Assembly (NCBI GenBank): GCA_046703825.1
Contig: JBJKSO010000108.1
Span: forward strand, 1-12,078
From: JBJKSO01 sp046703825
GTDB lineage: Bacteria; Chloroflexota; Dormibacteria; Aeolococcales; Bog-877
Length of the DNA: 12,078 nucleotides
Reading direction: 5' to 3'
Positions 1 to 6,715 of the stretch are shown piece after piece. The position numbers were made by a program, and so were the translations under genes. Under the pieces are notes generated by a model that searched no databases, was not told the origin of the DNA, and worked only from the letters and a program-made list of their open reading frames with translations. Position 1 is the first letter of the stretch, and each line of letters starts with the position of its first letter.

Positions 1-3000
1 CACCAGGACCCGGCCCCGGTGCACCACGTACTGGACGTTGACCAGTCCCAGCGCCCCCGTGCCCAGCGCGAGCTGCTCGGTGACCCGTACCAGCTCCGCC
101 ACGGTCGCGGCCTGAAGCCGCTGCGGGGGGAACACCGCCATCGAGTCGCCGGAGTGCACGCCGGCGCGCTCAACGTGCTCCATCACCCCGGGGATCAGCA
201 CCTGGGTGCCGTCGCAGATGGCGTCCACCTCGCACTCCAGCCCGAGGATGTACTTGTCCACCAAGAGCTCGCCGCCGGCCTCCCCGGAGGCTGTCAAAGC
301 GTCGCGCAGGTACCGGCGCAGCTCTCTTTCCCCGTGCACCACGTCCATGGCCCGGCCGCCGAGCACGTAGGAGGGGCGGACCAGGACCGGATAGCCGACC
401 CGGGCGGCAATCGCGACCGCCTCCTCGGGGTCCAGGGTGGCCGCTCCCTCCGGGCGGGCGATGCCCAGGCGCTCCAGCAGGGCCTCGAACCGGCCCCGAT
501 CCTCGGCCGTCTGGATCGCCTCGGCGGGGGCGCCCAGCAGGGGCACCCCGAGGCTCTGGAGCGGCCCCGCCAGGTTGACCGCGGTCTGGCCGCCGAACTG
601 GACCACGGCGCCTCGGGGGCGCTCTACCCGGCAGATCAGCAGCACCGACTCCAGGTCCACCGGCTCGAAGTAGAGACGGGAGCTGCAGTCGAAGTCGGTG
701 GAGACCGTCTCCGGGTTGCTGTTGATCAGCACCGCCTCCAGTCCCCGGCGCCGCAGCGCGGCCGCCGCCTGCACCGAGCAGTAGTCGAACTCGATTCCCT
801 GGCCGATCCGGATCGGCCCCGAGCCCAGCACCACCGCCGACCCTTCCCGGCCCCGGTGCTCGTCCTCGCTCTCGAAGCTGGAGTAGAAGTACGGGGTGGA
901 GGCGTCGAACTCGGCCGCGCAGGTGTCGACGCACTTGAAGGTGGGCTGGATGCCGAGCTCCTCCCGCAGTCGGGCGACCTCCTCCCAGTCCAGTCCGGAG
1001 AGCTCAGCCAGCCGCCGGTCCGAGAGCCCGAAGCGCTTGGCCCGGCGGAGCAAGTCGGCCTCCAGCCCGGGAAGACCGAGCGCCCGCACCGCCGCCTCGA
1101 GCTGGACCAGCTCCTCCAGCCGGTCGCAGAACCAGGGTGCGTAGCCCGAGCGCAGAGCCACCTCCGGGCCGGGCACACCGCGCCGCAGCGCCTCCAGCAC
1201 CGCCCACAGCCGCAGGTCGTGCGGCTGCTCCAGGCGCTCAACCTCCAGCGAGAGGAGGGCCGGGTCCGGCGGCGCCTGCTCCAGAGAGCGCAGCGCCTTG
1301 CTCATGGCCGCCTGGAAGTTGCGGCCGATGGCCATCGCCTCCCCGGTGGACTTCATCTGGGTTCCCAGCCGGCGGTCGCCGTGGGGGAACTTGTCGAAGG
1401 GCCAGCGCGGCACCTTGATCACGCAGTAGTCGAGGGTGGGCTCGAAGGCGGCGCAGGTCTTGCCGGTGACCTGGTTGCCGATCTCGCGGAGCCGGCGTCC
1501 CACCGCGATCTTGGCCGCGACCCGGGCGATCGGGTAACCGGTCGCCTTCGAGGCCAGCGCCGAGGAGCGGCTCACCCGGGGGTTGACCTCGATCACGTAG
1601 TAGGCGCAGGAGTCGGGCGCCAGCGCGAACTGGACGTTGCAGCCGCCTTCGATGCGCAGGGAGTCGATGATGCGCAGCGCCGCCGACCGCAGCTGCTGGT
1701 GCTCCTTGTCCGTGAGGGTCTGGCTCGGCGCCACCACCACCGAGTCGCCGGTGTGGACGCCCATGGGGTCGAGGTTCTCCATGTTGCAGACGCAGATGCA
1801 GGTGCCCTCGGCGTCGCGCATCACCTCGTACTCGAGCTCGCGCCAGCCCAGCAGCGCCTGCTCCACCAGCACCTGGGTTATCGGGCTGGCGCGCAGCCCC
1901 CGGGCGACGATGTCCTCCAGCTCCTCTGGGGTGTGGGCCATGCCGCCGCCGGTCCCGCCCAGGGTGAAGGCGGGGCGGACGACCAGGGGCAGGCCGACGC
2001 CGGCGGCGAACTCCCTCGCCTCGTCCACGCTGTTGACGGTGCGCGAGGGGGGCACCGGTTCCCCGATAGCCACCATCCGCCGCTTGAAGCGGTCGCGGTC
2101 CTCGGCGTCTCGCACCGCCTCCAACGGGGTGCCCAAAACCTTGACCGAGTAGCGCTCGAGCACCCCCGCCTCGTCGAGCTGGGTCGCCAGGTTGAGCGCG
2201 GTCTGGCCGCCCAGGCCCGGCAGCAGCCCGTCGGGGCGCTCGCGGGCGATCACCCGCTCCACCGACTCCACCGTCAGCGGCTCCAGGTACACCCGGTCGG
2301 CCATCTCCTCGTCGGTCATGATGGTCGCCGGGTTGCTGTTGACCAGGACCACCTCCACCCCCTCCTGGCGGAGCGAGCGGCAGGCCTGGGTGCCGGCGTA
2401 GTCGAACTCCGCCGCCTGCCCGATAACGATCGGTCCCGAACCGAGCACCAGTACCTTGCCCGGGCGCGGCTCCGGGGGCGCCAGAGGCACCGGGGCCGCC
2501 GGGTCGGCGCCGCGGCACAGGTCCAGGAACTCGTCGAAGAGCCGCTGGCGGTCCTGCGGTCCGGGACTCCCCTCGGGGTGGTACTGGACGGAGATCACCG
2601 GCAGCCGCTGGTGCCGCAGTCCCTCCACCGACCCGTCGTTGAGGTTGCGCTCCGAGACGAACCAGCCCTGGTCCGCCGGTAGGCTCTCCTGATCCACCTG
2701 GAACTCGTGGTTCTGGGGGGTGACGAAGACCTTGGAGGTGGCCAGCTCGATCACCGGGTGGTTGCCCCCGTGGTGGCCGAACGGCAGCCGGCTCGTGCTC
2801 CCCCCGATGGCGCGGCCGACCAGCTGGTGGCCCAGGCAGATCGCCAGCACCGGGTAGCGCTCCAGCAGCGCCCGTACCAGCTCCAGCTCCCGAGGCAGGT
2901 TGGCGGGATCGCCCGGTCCGTTGGCGAGCACCACCCCGTGGGGGCGCAGGCGCTCCACCTCCTCCAGGCTGCTGCTGTGGGGCACCACCCAGACCTCGGC

Positions 3001-3648
3001 TCCCCGGCTGACCAAGGAGCGCAGGGTGTTGCGCTTGACCCCGAAATCCACCACCACCACGCGCAACCCGTCGCCGGAGCGCCGCTGGCCGGCACCGCGC
3101 CTCAGGGCGGGGTGCAGCGGCTCGCTGGCCCGGTAGGCGCCACTGCAGGAGACCTCGGCCACCAGGTCCTGCTCGGAGACCGACGGCGCCTCTCGTGCCC
3201 GCCGCACCAGCTCCGCCTCAGAGGCGGCGGCGGCTGGGGCCAGGACACCGCGCAAAGTCCCCCGCTCGCGCAGGTGGCGAGTGAGCGCCCGGGTGTCCAC
3301 CTGCTCCAGACCGGGGACGCCCTGCTGGCGGAGCCAGCTGTCGAAGGTCCGCTCCGCCTGCCAGTGGGGGGAGCTGGGGCTGCACTGGCCCACCACCACC
3401 GCCCGGCACCAGGCGCGGTGCGACTCCATGTCCACCTCGGCGGTGCCGACGTTGCCGATCAGTGGTTGGGTGAAGACCAGCACCTGCCCGTTGTAGGACG
3501 GGTCGGTGCACACCTCCTGGTAGCCGGTCATGCAGGTGTTGAAGACGACCTCGCCGCCGGCCTGGTCGCGATCCGCGCCGATCAGCTGGCCGGGGAAGAC
3601 GGCACCCGACTCCAGGACCAGAACCCCTCTGCGCTTGGTCTCACGCAT
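1..3648 (-). CDS. carAB: Fused glutamine-dependent carbamoyl-phosphate synthetase (CarA-CarB in one chain), 3' end outside the window
   Basis: Makes carbamoyl phosphate from glutamine, bicarbonate and 2 ATP, the first step of UMP and arginine synthesis. I read every codon of this frame from ATG 3648 to base 1 and found no stop: 1216 residues, still open at the edge. Residues 1-150 are the CPSase small-chain domain. Residues about 190-376 are a class I glutaminase with nucleophile Cys271 (AICLGHQL) and His357/Glu359 (HPEG). Residues 377-396 are a Pro/Ala-rich linker. CarB begins at 397 (GKVLVLGSGPIVIGQ), with the first ATP-grasp half (EVNPRVSRSSALASKATG), the oligomerisation region (FKCVDTCAAEFD) and the second half (SAVVLGSGPIRIGQGIEFD). 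The frame stops inside the second ATP-grasp; from E. coli CarB about 250 residues should remain. Separate CarA and CarB chains are usual in bacteria. The ATG lies inside the end of pyrC (8-base overlap), with GGTGAG about 6 bases upstream. Confidence 0.95.
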   Translation of the reverse strand, partial: MRETKRRGVLVLESGAVFPGQLIGADRDQAGGEVVFNTCMTGYQEVCTDPSYNGQVLVFTQPLIGNVGTAEVDMESHRAWCRAVVVGQCSPSSPHWQAERTFDSWLRQQGVPGLEQVDTRALTRHLRERGTLRGVLAPAAAASEAELVRRAREAPSVSEQDLVAEVSCSGAYRASEPLHPALRRGAGQRRSGDGLRVVVVDFGVKRNTLRSLVSRGAEVWVVPHSSSLEEVERLRPHGVVLANGPGDPANLPRELELVRALLERYPVLAICLGHQLVGRAIGGSTSRLPFGHHGGNHPVIELATSKVFVTPQNHEFQVDQESLPADQGWFVSERNLNDGSVEGLRHQRLPVISVQYHPEGSPGPQDRQRLFDEFLDLCRGADPAAPVPLAPPEPRPGKVLVLGSGPIVIGQAAEFDYAGTQACRSLRQEGVEVVLVNSNPATIMTDEEMADRVYLEPLTVESVERVIARERPDGLLPGLGGQTALNLATQLDEAGVLERYSVKVLGTPLEAVRDAEDRDRFKRRMVAIGEPVPPSRTVNSVDEAREFAAGVGLPLVVRPAFTLGGTGGGMAHTPEELEDIVARGLRASPITQVLVEQALLGWRELEYEVMRDAEGTCICVCNMENLDPMGVHTGDSVVVAPSQTLTDKEHQQLRSAALRIIDSLRIEGGCNVQFALAPDSCAYYVIEVNPRVSRSSALASKATGYPIARVAAKIAVGRRLREIGNQVTGKTCAAFEPTLDYCVIKVPRWPFDKFPHGDRRLGTQMKSTGEAMAIGRNFQAAMSKALRSLEQAPPDPALLSLEVERLEQPHDLRLWAVLEALRRGVPGPEVALRSGYAPWFCDRLEELVQLEAAVRALGLPGLEADLLRRAKRFGLSDRRLAELSGLDWEEVARLREELGIQPTFKCVDTCAAEFDASTPYFYSSFESEDEHRGREGSAVVLGSGPIRIGQGIEFDYCSVQAAAALRRRGLEAVLINSNPETVSTDFDCSSRLYFEPVDLESVLLICRVERPRGAVVQFGGQTAVNLAGPLQSLGVPLLGAPAEAIQTAEDRGRFEALLERLGIARPEGAATLDPEEAVAIAARVGYPVLVRPSYVLGGRAMDVVHGERELRRYLRDALTASGEAGGELLVDKYILGLECEVDAICDGTQVLIPGVMEHVERAGVHSGDSMAVFPPQRLQAATVAELVRVTEQLALGTGALGLVNVQYVVHRGRVLV

Positions 3649-4936
3649 CGGCGCTCACCGGTGCGACCGCCGCCAGCTCGGCGGCCCAGTGAACGGGACG
3701 CCCGCCGACCAGGGTGGCCAGAACCAGCCCGGGAAGGCGCCGCCCCCAAAGCGGTGTGTTCAGTCCGCGCGACCGCCAGGTTCGGTCGCCGACGGTCCAG
3801 TAGGCGCCGGGATCGAACCAGGTGAGATCGGCGGGGGCGCCCACGGAAAGGCCGGTCGCACGCCCCAGGGCGGATCCCATCACCCGGCGGGGGCCGGTAG
3901 TCAGGGCTTCGATCAGACGAGGCAGCACCCGCTCGGCCCCGGCCAGGGAGAGCACCAGAGAGAGCACCGCCTGCACCCCGCTGAAGCCCGCCGGCGGCAG
4001 GCTGGCCGGCGCCGCCTCATGGGGGGCGTGGTCGCTGGCGATGGCGTCGACCGTACCGTCCAACAGCGCCTCCCACACCGCCTGGCGATCGCGCTCACCC
4101 CGGAGTGGCGGGTTGCAGTGCAGGCCGCCGGTATCGCTCGTGGCAGTGAGGGCCAGATGGTGCGGGGTCACCTCGGCCGTGACTCCAAGCCCGGCGGATT
4201 TGGCCTCCGCAACCAGCCGGACCGATTCCGCGGTGCTGAGGTGCTGCAGGTGCAGCCGGCCGCCGGGTACCCGCGCCAGCGCCGCCAGCAGCTGGTGGAC
4301 GGCCTGGCTCTCCGCGCGGGCTGGGCGGCTGGCCCAGCGGGTGGGATCGGCGTCCGGGCTTTGGTTGGCAGCTGCCAGCAGGTGCTCGTCCTCCGGGTGG
4401 GCCGCCACCACCCGATCCAGGGCCGCCGCCCGGTGGAGCACCTGCTCGATCACTCTCTGGGGCGCGGCGTTGCGTCCGTCGTCGGAGAAGCCGGCGGCCC
4501 CCGCTTCCACCAGCTCCGCCACCCCCACGGGACGCTCGCCGCGCAGGCCGACGGTGGCCGCGGCAAACTGAAATATGGGGATCTCAGCCGACAGCTGCGA
4601 GCGCTGGCACTCCCGCAGCCGGTCCGCCGAGTCGATGGGCGGGCTCAGGTTGGCCATCGCGCACACCACTCCGAAGCCCCCCGCGGCGGCAGCCCGGGTC
4701 GCCGCCGCCAGCGACTCCTTCTCCGGCTGCCCGGGCACGCGCAGGTGGCAGTGCAGGTCCACGAAGGAGGGCGTGAGCACCGTACCCGGACGCTCCAGCA
4801 CCGCCGCCGTGCCGGCGTCCAACCCTTCCCCGATGGCAGCGACCCTTCCGGCTTTAATCAGGACGTCCGCCCCGGTCAGCTCCACGCCCTGCAGGGGGTC
4901 GATCAGGCGCACCCGCCGGAAGAGCAGGTCAGCCAC
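3641..4936 (-). CDS. pyrC: Dihydroorotase, class I (PyrC)
   Basis: Cyclises carbamoyl aspartate to dihydroorotate, the third step of UMP synthesis. 431 residues, the usual length for the class I (Bacillus-like) enzyme of the amidohydrolase superfamily. The metal site is complete: HxH at His62/His64 (VDLHCHLRVPG), the aspartate of GFSDDG near 150, the histidine of AHPEDE near 180, the histidine of LQHLST near 235, and the catalytic aspartate of SDHAPH near 305. The substrate-binding CNPPLR is also present. One departure is MANLSP where MPNT.P is usual. The start is GTG 4936, which overlaps the end of pyrR by 8 bases and has no clear Shine-Dalgarno, so translation probably depends on coupling. 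Its own TGA overlaps the start of carAB by 8 bases. The intact zinc ligands argue for an active enzyme rather than the inactive structural PyrC-like partner seen with some PyrB proteins. Confidence 0.95.
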   Translation of the reverse strand: MADLLFRRVRLIDPLQGVELTGADVLIKAGRVAAIGEGLDAGTAAVLERPGTVLTPSFVDLHCHLRVPGQPEKESLAAATRAAAAGGFGVVCAMANLSPPIDSADRLRECQRSQLSAEIPIFQFAAATVGLRGERPVGVAELVEAGAAGFSDDGRNAAPQRVIEQVLHRAAALDRVVAAHPEDEHLLAAANQSPDADPTRWASRPARAESQAVHQLLAALARVPGGRLHLQHLSTAESVRLVAEAKSAGLGVTAEVTPHHLALTATSDTGGLHCNPPLRGERDRQAVWEALLDGTVDAIASDHAPHEAAPASLPPAGFSGVQAVLSLVLSLAGAERVLPRLIEALTTGPRRVMGSALGRATGLSVGAPADLTWFDPGAYWTVGDRTWRSRGLNTPLWGRRLPGLVLATLVGGRPVHWAAELAAVAPVSADA

Positions 4937-5483
4937 GCGCGGCGCGGTCCAGCGCCAGGGGCAGCAGGCTGATGCCGTCCTCGCCGTCGGATTCGCGAAG
5001 CCGCACCTGGACCCGCTCCGCCTCGGAGGTGGGCAGGTTGCGCCCCACGTAGGTTGCCCGCAGGGGCAGCTCCCGGTGCCCCCGGTCGACCAGGACCAGG
5101 AGCTCTACCGAGAGCGGCCTGCCCAGCGCCGCCAGCGCCGCCAGCGCCGCCCGGGCGGTTCGGCCGTGGAAGAGCACGTCGTCGACCAGCACCAGGTGGT
5201 GGCCCTCGACGTCGTCGCGGGTGGCGGCCGCGGGCCGGTCCATCCCCTGCGCCGGCCGCGGCCGGTCGTCCCGGTACGGCCCGGGGTCCAGGCTCACCGC
5301 CCGCCAGTCCGGGCCACCCTGCTCTTGGACCAGGCGGCTCAGCCGCCGGGCCAGGTGGGCGCCCCGGGTGATGATGCCGCAGAGCACCAGCTCCTCTCCT
5401 GGGTGCCGCTCCTGAAGCTCTTTGCTGAGGCGCCAGAGGATCCGTCCCAGCTCTGCCTCACCGGTGAGCTCTCGCTCGCTCAT
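4929..5483 (-). CDS. pyrR: PyrR bifunctional pyr regulator / uracil phosphoribosyltransferase
   Basis: UMP-sensing RNA-binding regulator of pyr mRNA; many family members also convert uracil and PRPP to UMP. 184 residues, the normal family length. The PRPP-binding signature LVLVDDVLFHGRT lies at residues 97-109. GIITRGAHLARRL (36-48) and VDRGHRELPLRATYVGRNLPTS (near 131-152) are characteristic of PyrR rather than of Upp. ATG 5483 overlaps the pyrB stop in an ATGA, so pyrR is the second gene of the operon; in Bacillus and many actinobacteria it is first. The leader ahead of pyrB carries a PyrR-binding-loop-like hairpin, so the protein probably represses its own operon when UMP is high. No separate Shine-Dalgarno is obvious at its start, again consistent with coupled translation. 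Confidence 0.95.
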   Translation of the reverse strand: MSERELTGEAELGRILWRLSKELQERHPGEELVLCGIITRGAHLARRLSRLVQEQGGPDWRAVSLDPGPYRDDRPRPAQGMDRPAAATRDDVEGHHLVLVDDVLFHGRTARAALAALAALGRPLSVELLVLVDRGHRELPLRATYVGRNLPTSEAERVQVRLRESDGEDGISLLPLALDRAARG

Positions 5484-6424
5484 GCCGCGAGCACCATGTC
5501 CAGCAGCGCCATCCGCACCGCCACGCCGTTGCGGGCCTGGCGGAAGTAGGCGGCGCGCGGGTCGTTGTCGACTTCGGCGTCGATCTCGTCGACCCGCGGC
5601 AGCGGGTGCATCACGATGGCACCCGCCGGCAGCCGCTCCAGCACCGCCCGATCGATCCGGTAGGTCGGGCCCAGCTCCGCCTGGGCTCCACCGGGCACGG
5701 AGAAGCGCTCCTTCTGCACCCGGGTCTGGTAGACGACGTCGGCGTCCTCGACGGCATGGAGGAGGTCGTGATCCTCGCGCACTTTCACGCCCGCCCGGGT
5801 CATGTGCTCGACCACGCCCGCCGGCATCCGGATCCGCTCCGGGGCCACCAGCGTGACCTGGACGTCCCTGAAGCGTGAGATCAGGTAGGCCAGCGAGTGC
5901 ACCGTGCGGCCGTGGGCGAGGTCGCCGACCATGACCAGGTGCAGGCCGTCCAGCCCTCCCAGCTCCCGAGAGATGGTGTAGAGGTCGAGCAGGGACTGGG
6001 TCGGATGCTGGCCGGGCCCGTCGCCGGCATTGATGATCGGCACCGGCGCCACCTCGGCGGCGCGGGCGGCAGCGCCCTCCTCGTGGTGCCGCAGCACGAT
6101 GCAGTCGGCGTAGCCGCCGACGATGCGCACCGTGTCCTCCAGCGTCTCGCCCTTGACCGCCGAGGAGAAGTCACGAGCGTTCTCGGTGCTTATCACCTGG
6201 CCCCCCAGGCGCAGCATCGCAACCTCGAAGCTGAGCCGGGTCCGCGTGCTCGGCTCGTAGAACAGCGTCGCCATGATCCGACCCTGGAGCCGCTGGCTAC
6301 CCCGGCGGATCAGATCCTCCATCGCGCCGCTGGCCGCGAACAGCTCCTCCAGGCGGTGGCGGTCGAACTGCTGGGCGGCGACCACGTGCCGCAGCGGTGT
6401 AAGCGCAGCTGGGCTCGAGACCAT
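5480..6424 (-). CDS. pyrB: Aspartate carbamoyltransferase catalytic chain (PyrB)
   Basis: Transfers the carbamoyl group of carbamoyl phosphate to aspartate, the second step of UMP synthesis. 314 residues from ATG 6424. Carbamoyl-phosphate site STRTR at 59-63 (FYEPSTRTRLSFE), mobile-loop Ser88/Lys91 (SSAVKGETLEDT), HPTQ at 140-143 (GDGPGQHPTQSLLDLYT), the aspartate-domain segment MVGDLAHGRTVHSL, and HPLPR at 273-277. I prefer ATG 6424 because AGGAGG lies 5 bases upstream; an in-frame GTG at 6454 would add ten residues but has no ribosome-binding site. First gene of the pyr operon, with its own leader and probable promoter in the 6425-6715 gap after dnaJ. No pyrI regulatory chain is present, so control is more likely through PyrR than through a PyrI subunit. 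The stop overlaps the pyrR start (ATGA). Confidence 0.96.
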   Translation of the reverse strand: MVSSPAALTPLRHVVAAQQFDRHRLEELFAASGAMEDLIRRGSQRLQGRIMATLFYEPSTRTRLSFEVAMLRLGGQVISTENARDFSSAVKGETLEDTVRIVGGYADCIVLRHHEEGAAARAAEVAPVPIINAGDGPGQHPTQSLLDLYTISRELGGLDGLHLVMVGDLAHGRTVHSLAYLISRFRDVQVTLVAPERIRMPAGVVEHMTRAGVKVREDHDLLHAVEDADVVYQTRVQKERFSVPGGAQAELGPTYRIDRAVLERLPAGAIVMHPLPRVDEIDAEVDNDPRAAYFRQARNGVAVRMALLDMVLAA

Positions 6425-6429
6425 CGCGT

Positions 6430-6445
6430 CCTCCTGGTCGGGAGG
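6430..6445 (-). promoter_or_regulatory. Hairpin that hides the pyrB Shine-Dalgarno
   Basis: On the minus strand CCTCC (6445-6441) can pair with GGAGG (6434-6430) across the 6-base loop CGACCA. The GGAGG is the core of the pyrB ribosome-binding site, 5 bases before ATG 6424, so the folded form would block initiation. No T-run follows, so it does not look like an intrinsic terminator. It lies about 40 bases downstream of the PyrR-binding-loop candidate, which fits translational rather than transcriptional control. The pairing is directly visible; the regulatory role is inferred. Confidence 0.6.
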
Positions 6446-6486
6446 CCGGGCCACCAGCAGGCGGCCGCAGCGGCAGGGCCGCTGTG

Positions 6487-6519
6487 CCCTTGCTGGCCTC
6501 GCTGGACCGGCTTGAAGGG
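6487..6519 (-). promoter_or_regulatory. Candidate PyrR-binding loop in the pyr mRNA leader
   Basis: Read on the minus strand, GGTC-CAGCGA-GGCC (6508-6495) folds into a 4-bp upper stem closing the hexaloop CAGCGA. That loop fits the CNGNGA rule for PyrR targets, and TCCAGCGAGGC differs from the Bacillus core TCCAGAGAGGY at one position. Below it is an internal bulge (5' side CAAGCC, 3' side AGC), then a 5-bp lower stem CCCTT (6519-6515) with AAGGG (6491-6487). This matches the known layout of lower stem, purine-containing bulge, upper stem and hexaloop. The lower stem competes with another pairing, AGGGC (6490-6486) with GCCCT (6479-6475), so two alternative leader folds are possible. Confidence 0.75.
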
Positions 6520-6529
6520 TGTCCGCAGC

Positions 6530-6535
6530 AGTGTA
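6530..6535 (-). promoter_or_regulatory. Possible -10 element of the pyr operon promoter
   Basis: TACACT on the minus strand is the best -10-like hexamer in the 6425-6715 gap. It would put the transcript start near 6522-6524, so that the RNA begins almost at the PyrR-binding loop and has a leader of about 100 bases before pyrB. I see no -35 hexamer close to TTGACA at 16-18 bases, so this rests on the -10 and its position only. Confidence 0.4.
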
Positions 6536-6635
6536 GTCGAGAAAGCTGCGCCGACGCGGCCTAGCTGACCCAGCCCCGGCCAGCTGCTGGGGGCCGGCCG
6601 CCGCCTCGCTCTGAGTACCCAGGCGCCACCATCTT

Positions 6636-6675
6636 GGGGCGGTTGCCGCACCCTAAGCGTGACGGGACGGTTGCC
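6636..6675 (-). repeat. Pair of 12-base direct repeats upstream of the pyr promoter
   Basis: GGCAACCGTCCC (6675-6664) and GGCAACCGCCCC (6647-6636) on the minus strand match at 11 of 12 positions, with starts 28 bases apart. They lie between the dnaJ terminator candidate and the pyrB promoter candidate. They could be a protein-binding site, but a short pair in GC-rich DNA can arise by chance. Confidence 0.35.
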
Positions 6676-6680
6676 AGCAA

Positions 6681-6709
6681 GGCCCGAGCGCCGGGACCGG
6701 CGCGGGGCC
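6681..6709 (-). terminator. Hairpin terminator candidate after dnaJ
   Basis: Starting 6 bases after the dnaJ stop, GGCCC pairs with GGGCC, enclosing GCGCCG and CGGCGC around the 4-base loop GTCC, with a small internal loop between the two stems. This very stable stem of 5 plus 6 pairs is followed by only two T residues. It resembles the T-poor terminators common in high-GC bacteria. It would separate dnaJ from the pyr operon, which then needs its own promoter. Confidence 0.55.
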
Positions 6710-6715
6710 GGAGGC

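Noticed and set aside
19..2682. Long plus-strand open frame of 887 codons opposite carAB, and similar long frames opposite pyrC and dnaJ
   Set aside because: The translations are His/Arg/Gln/Ala-rich without any domain, and the minus strand encodes clear CarA, CarB, PyrC and DnaJ. Such antisense frames are expected in DNA of this GC content.
6569..6597. Two mutually exclusive hairpins (CCGGCC/GGCCGG and CCCAGC/GCTGGG) as an attenuator
   Set aside because: They lie upstream of the -10 candidate and so would probably not be in the pyr leader. Such pairings are frequent by chance in DNA this GC-rich.
6601..6616. ACTCAGAGCGAGGCGG as a second PyrR-binding loop
   Set aside because: The loop does not fit CNGNGA with a proper closing stem, no matching lower stem forms, and it lies upstream of the likely transcript start.
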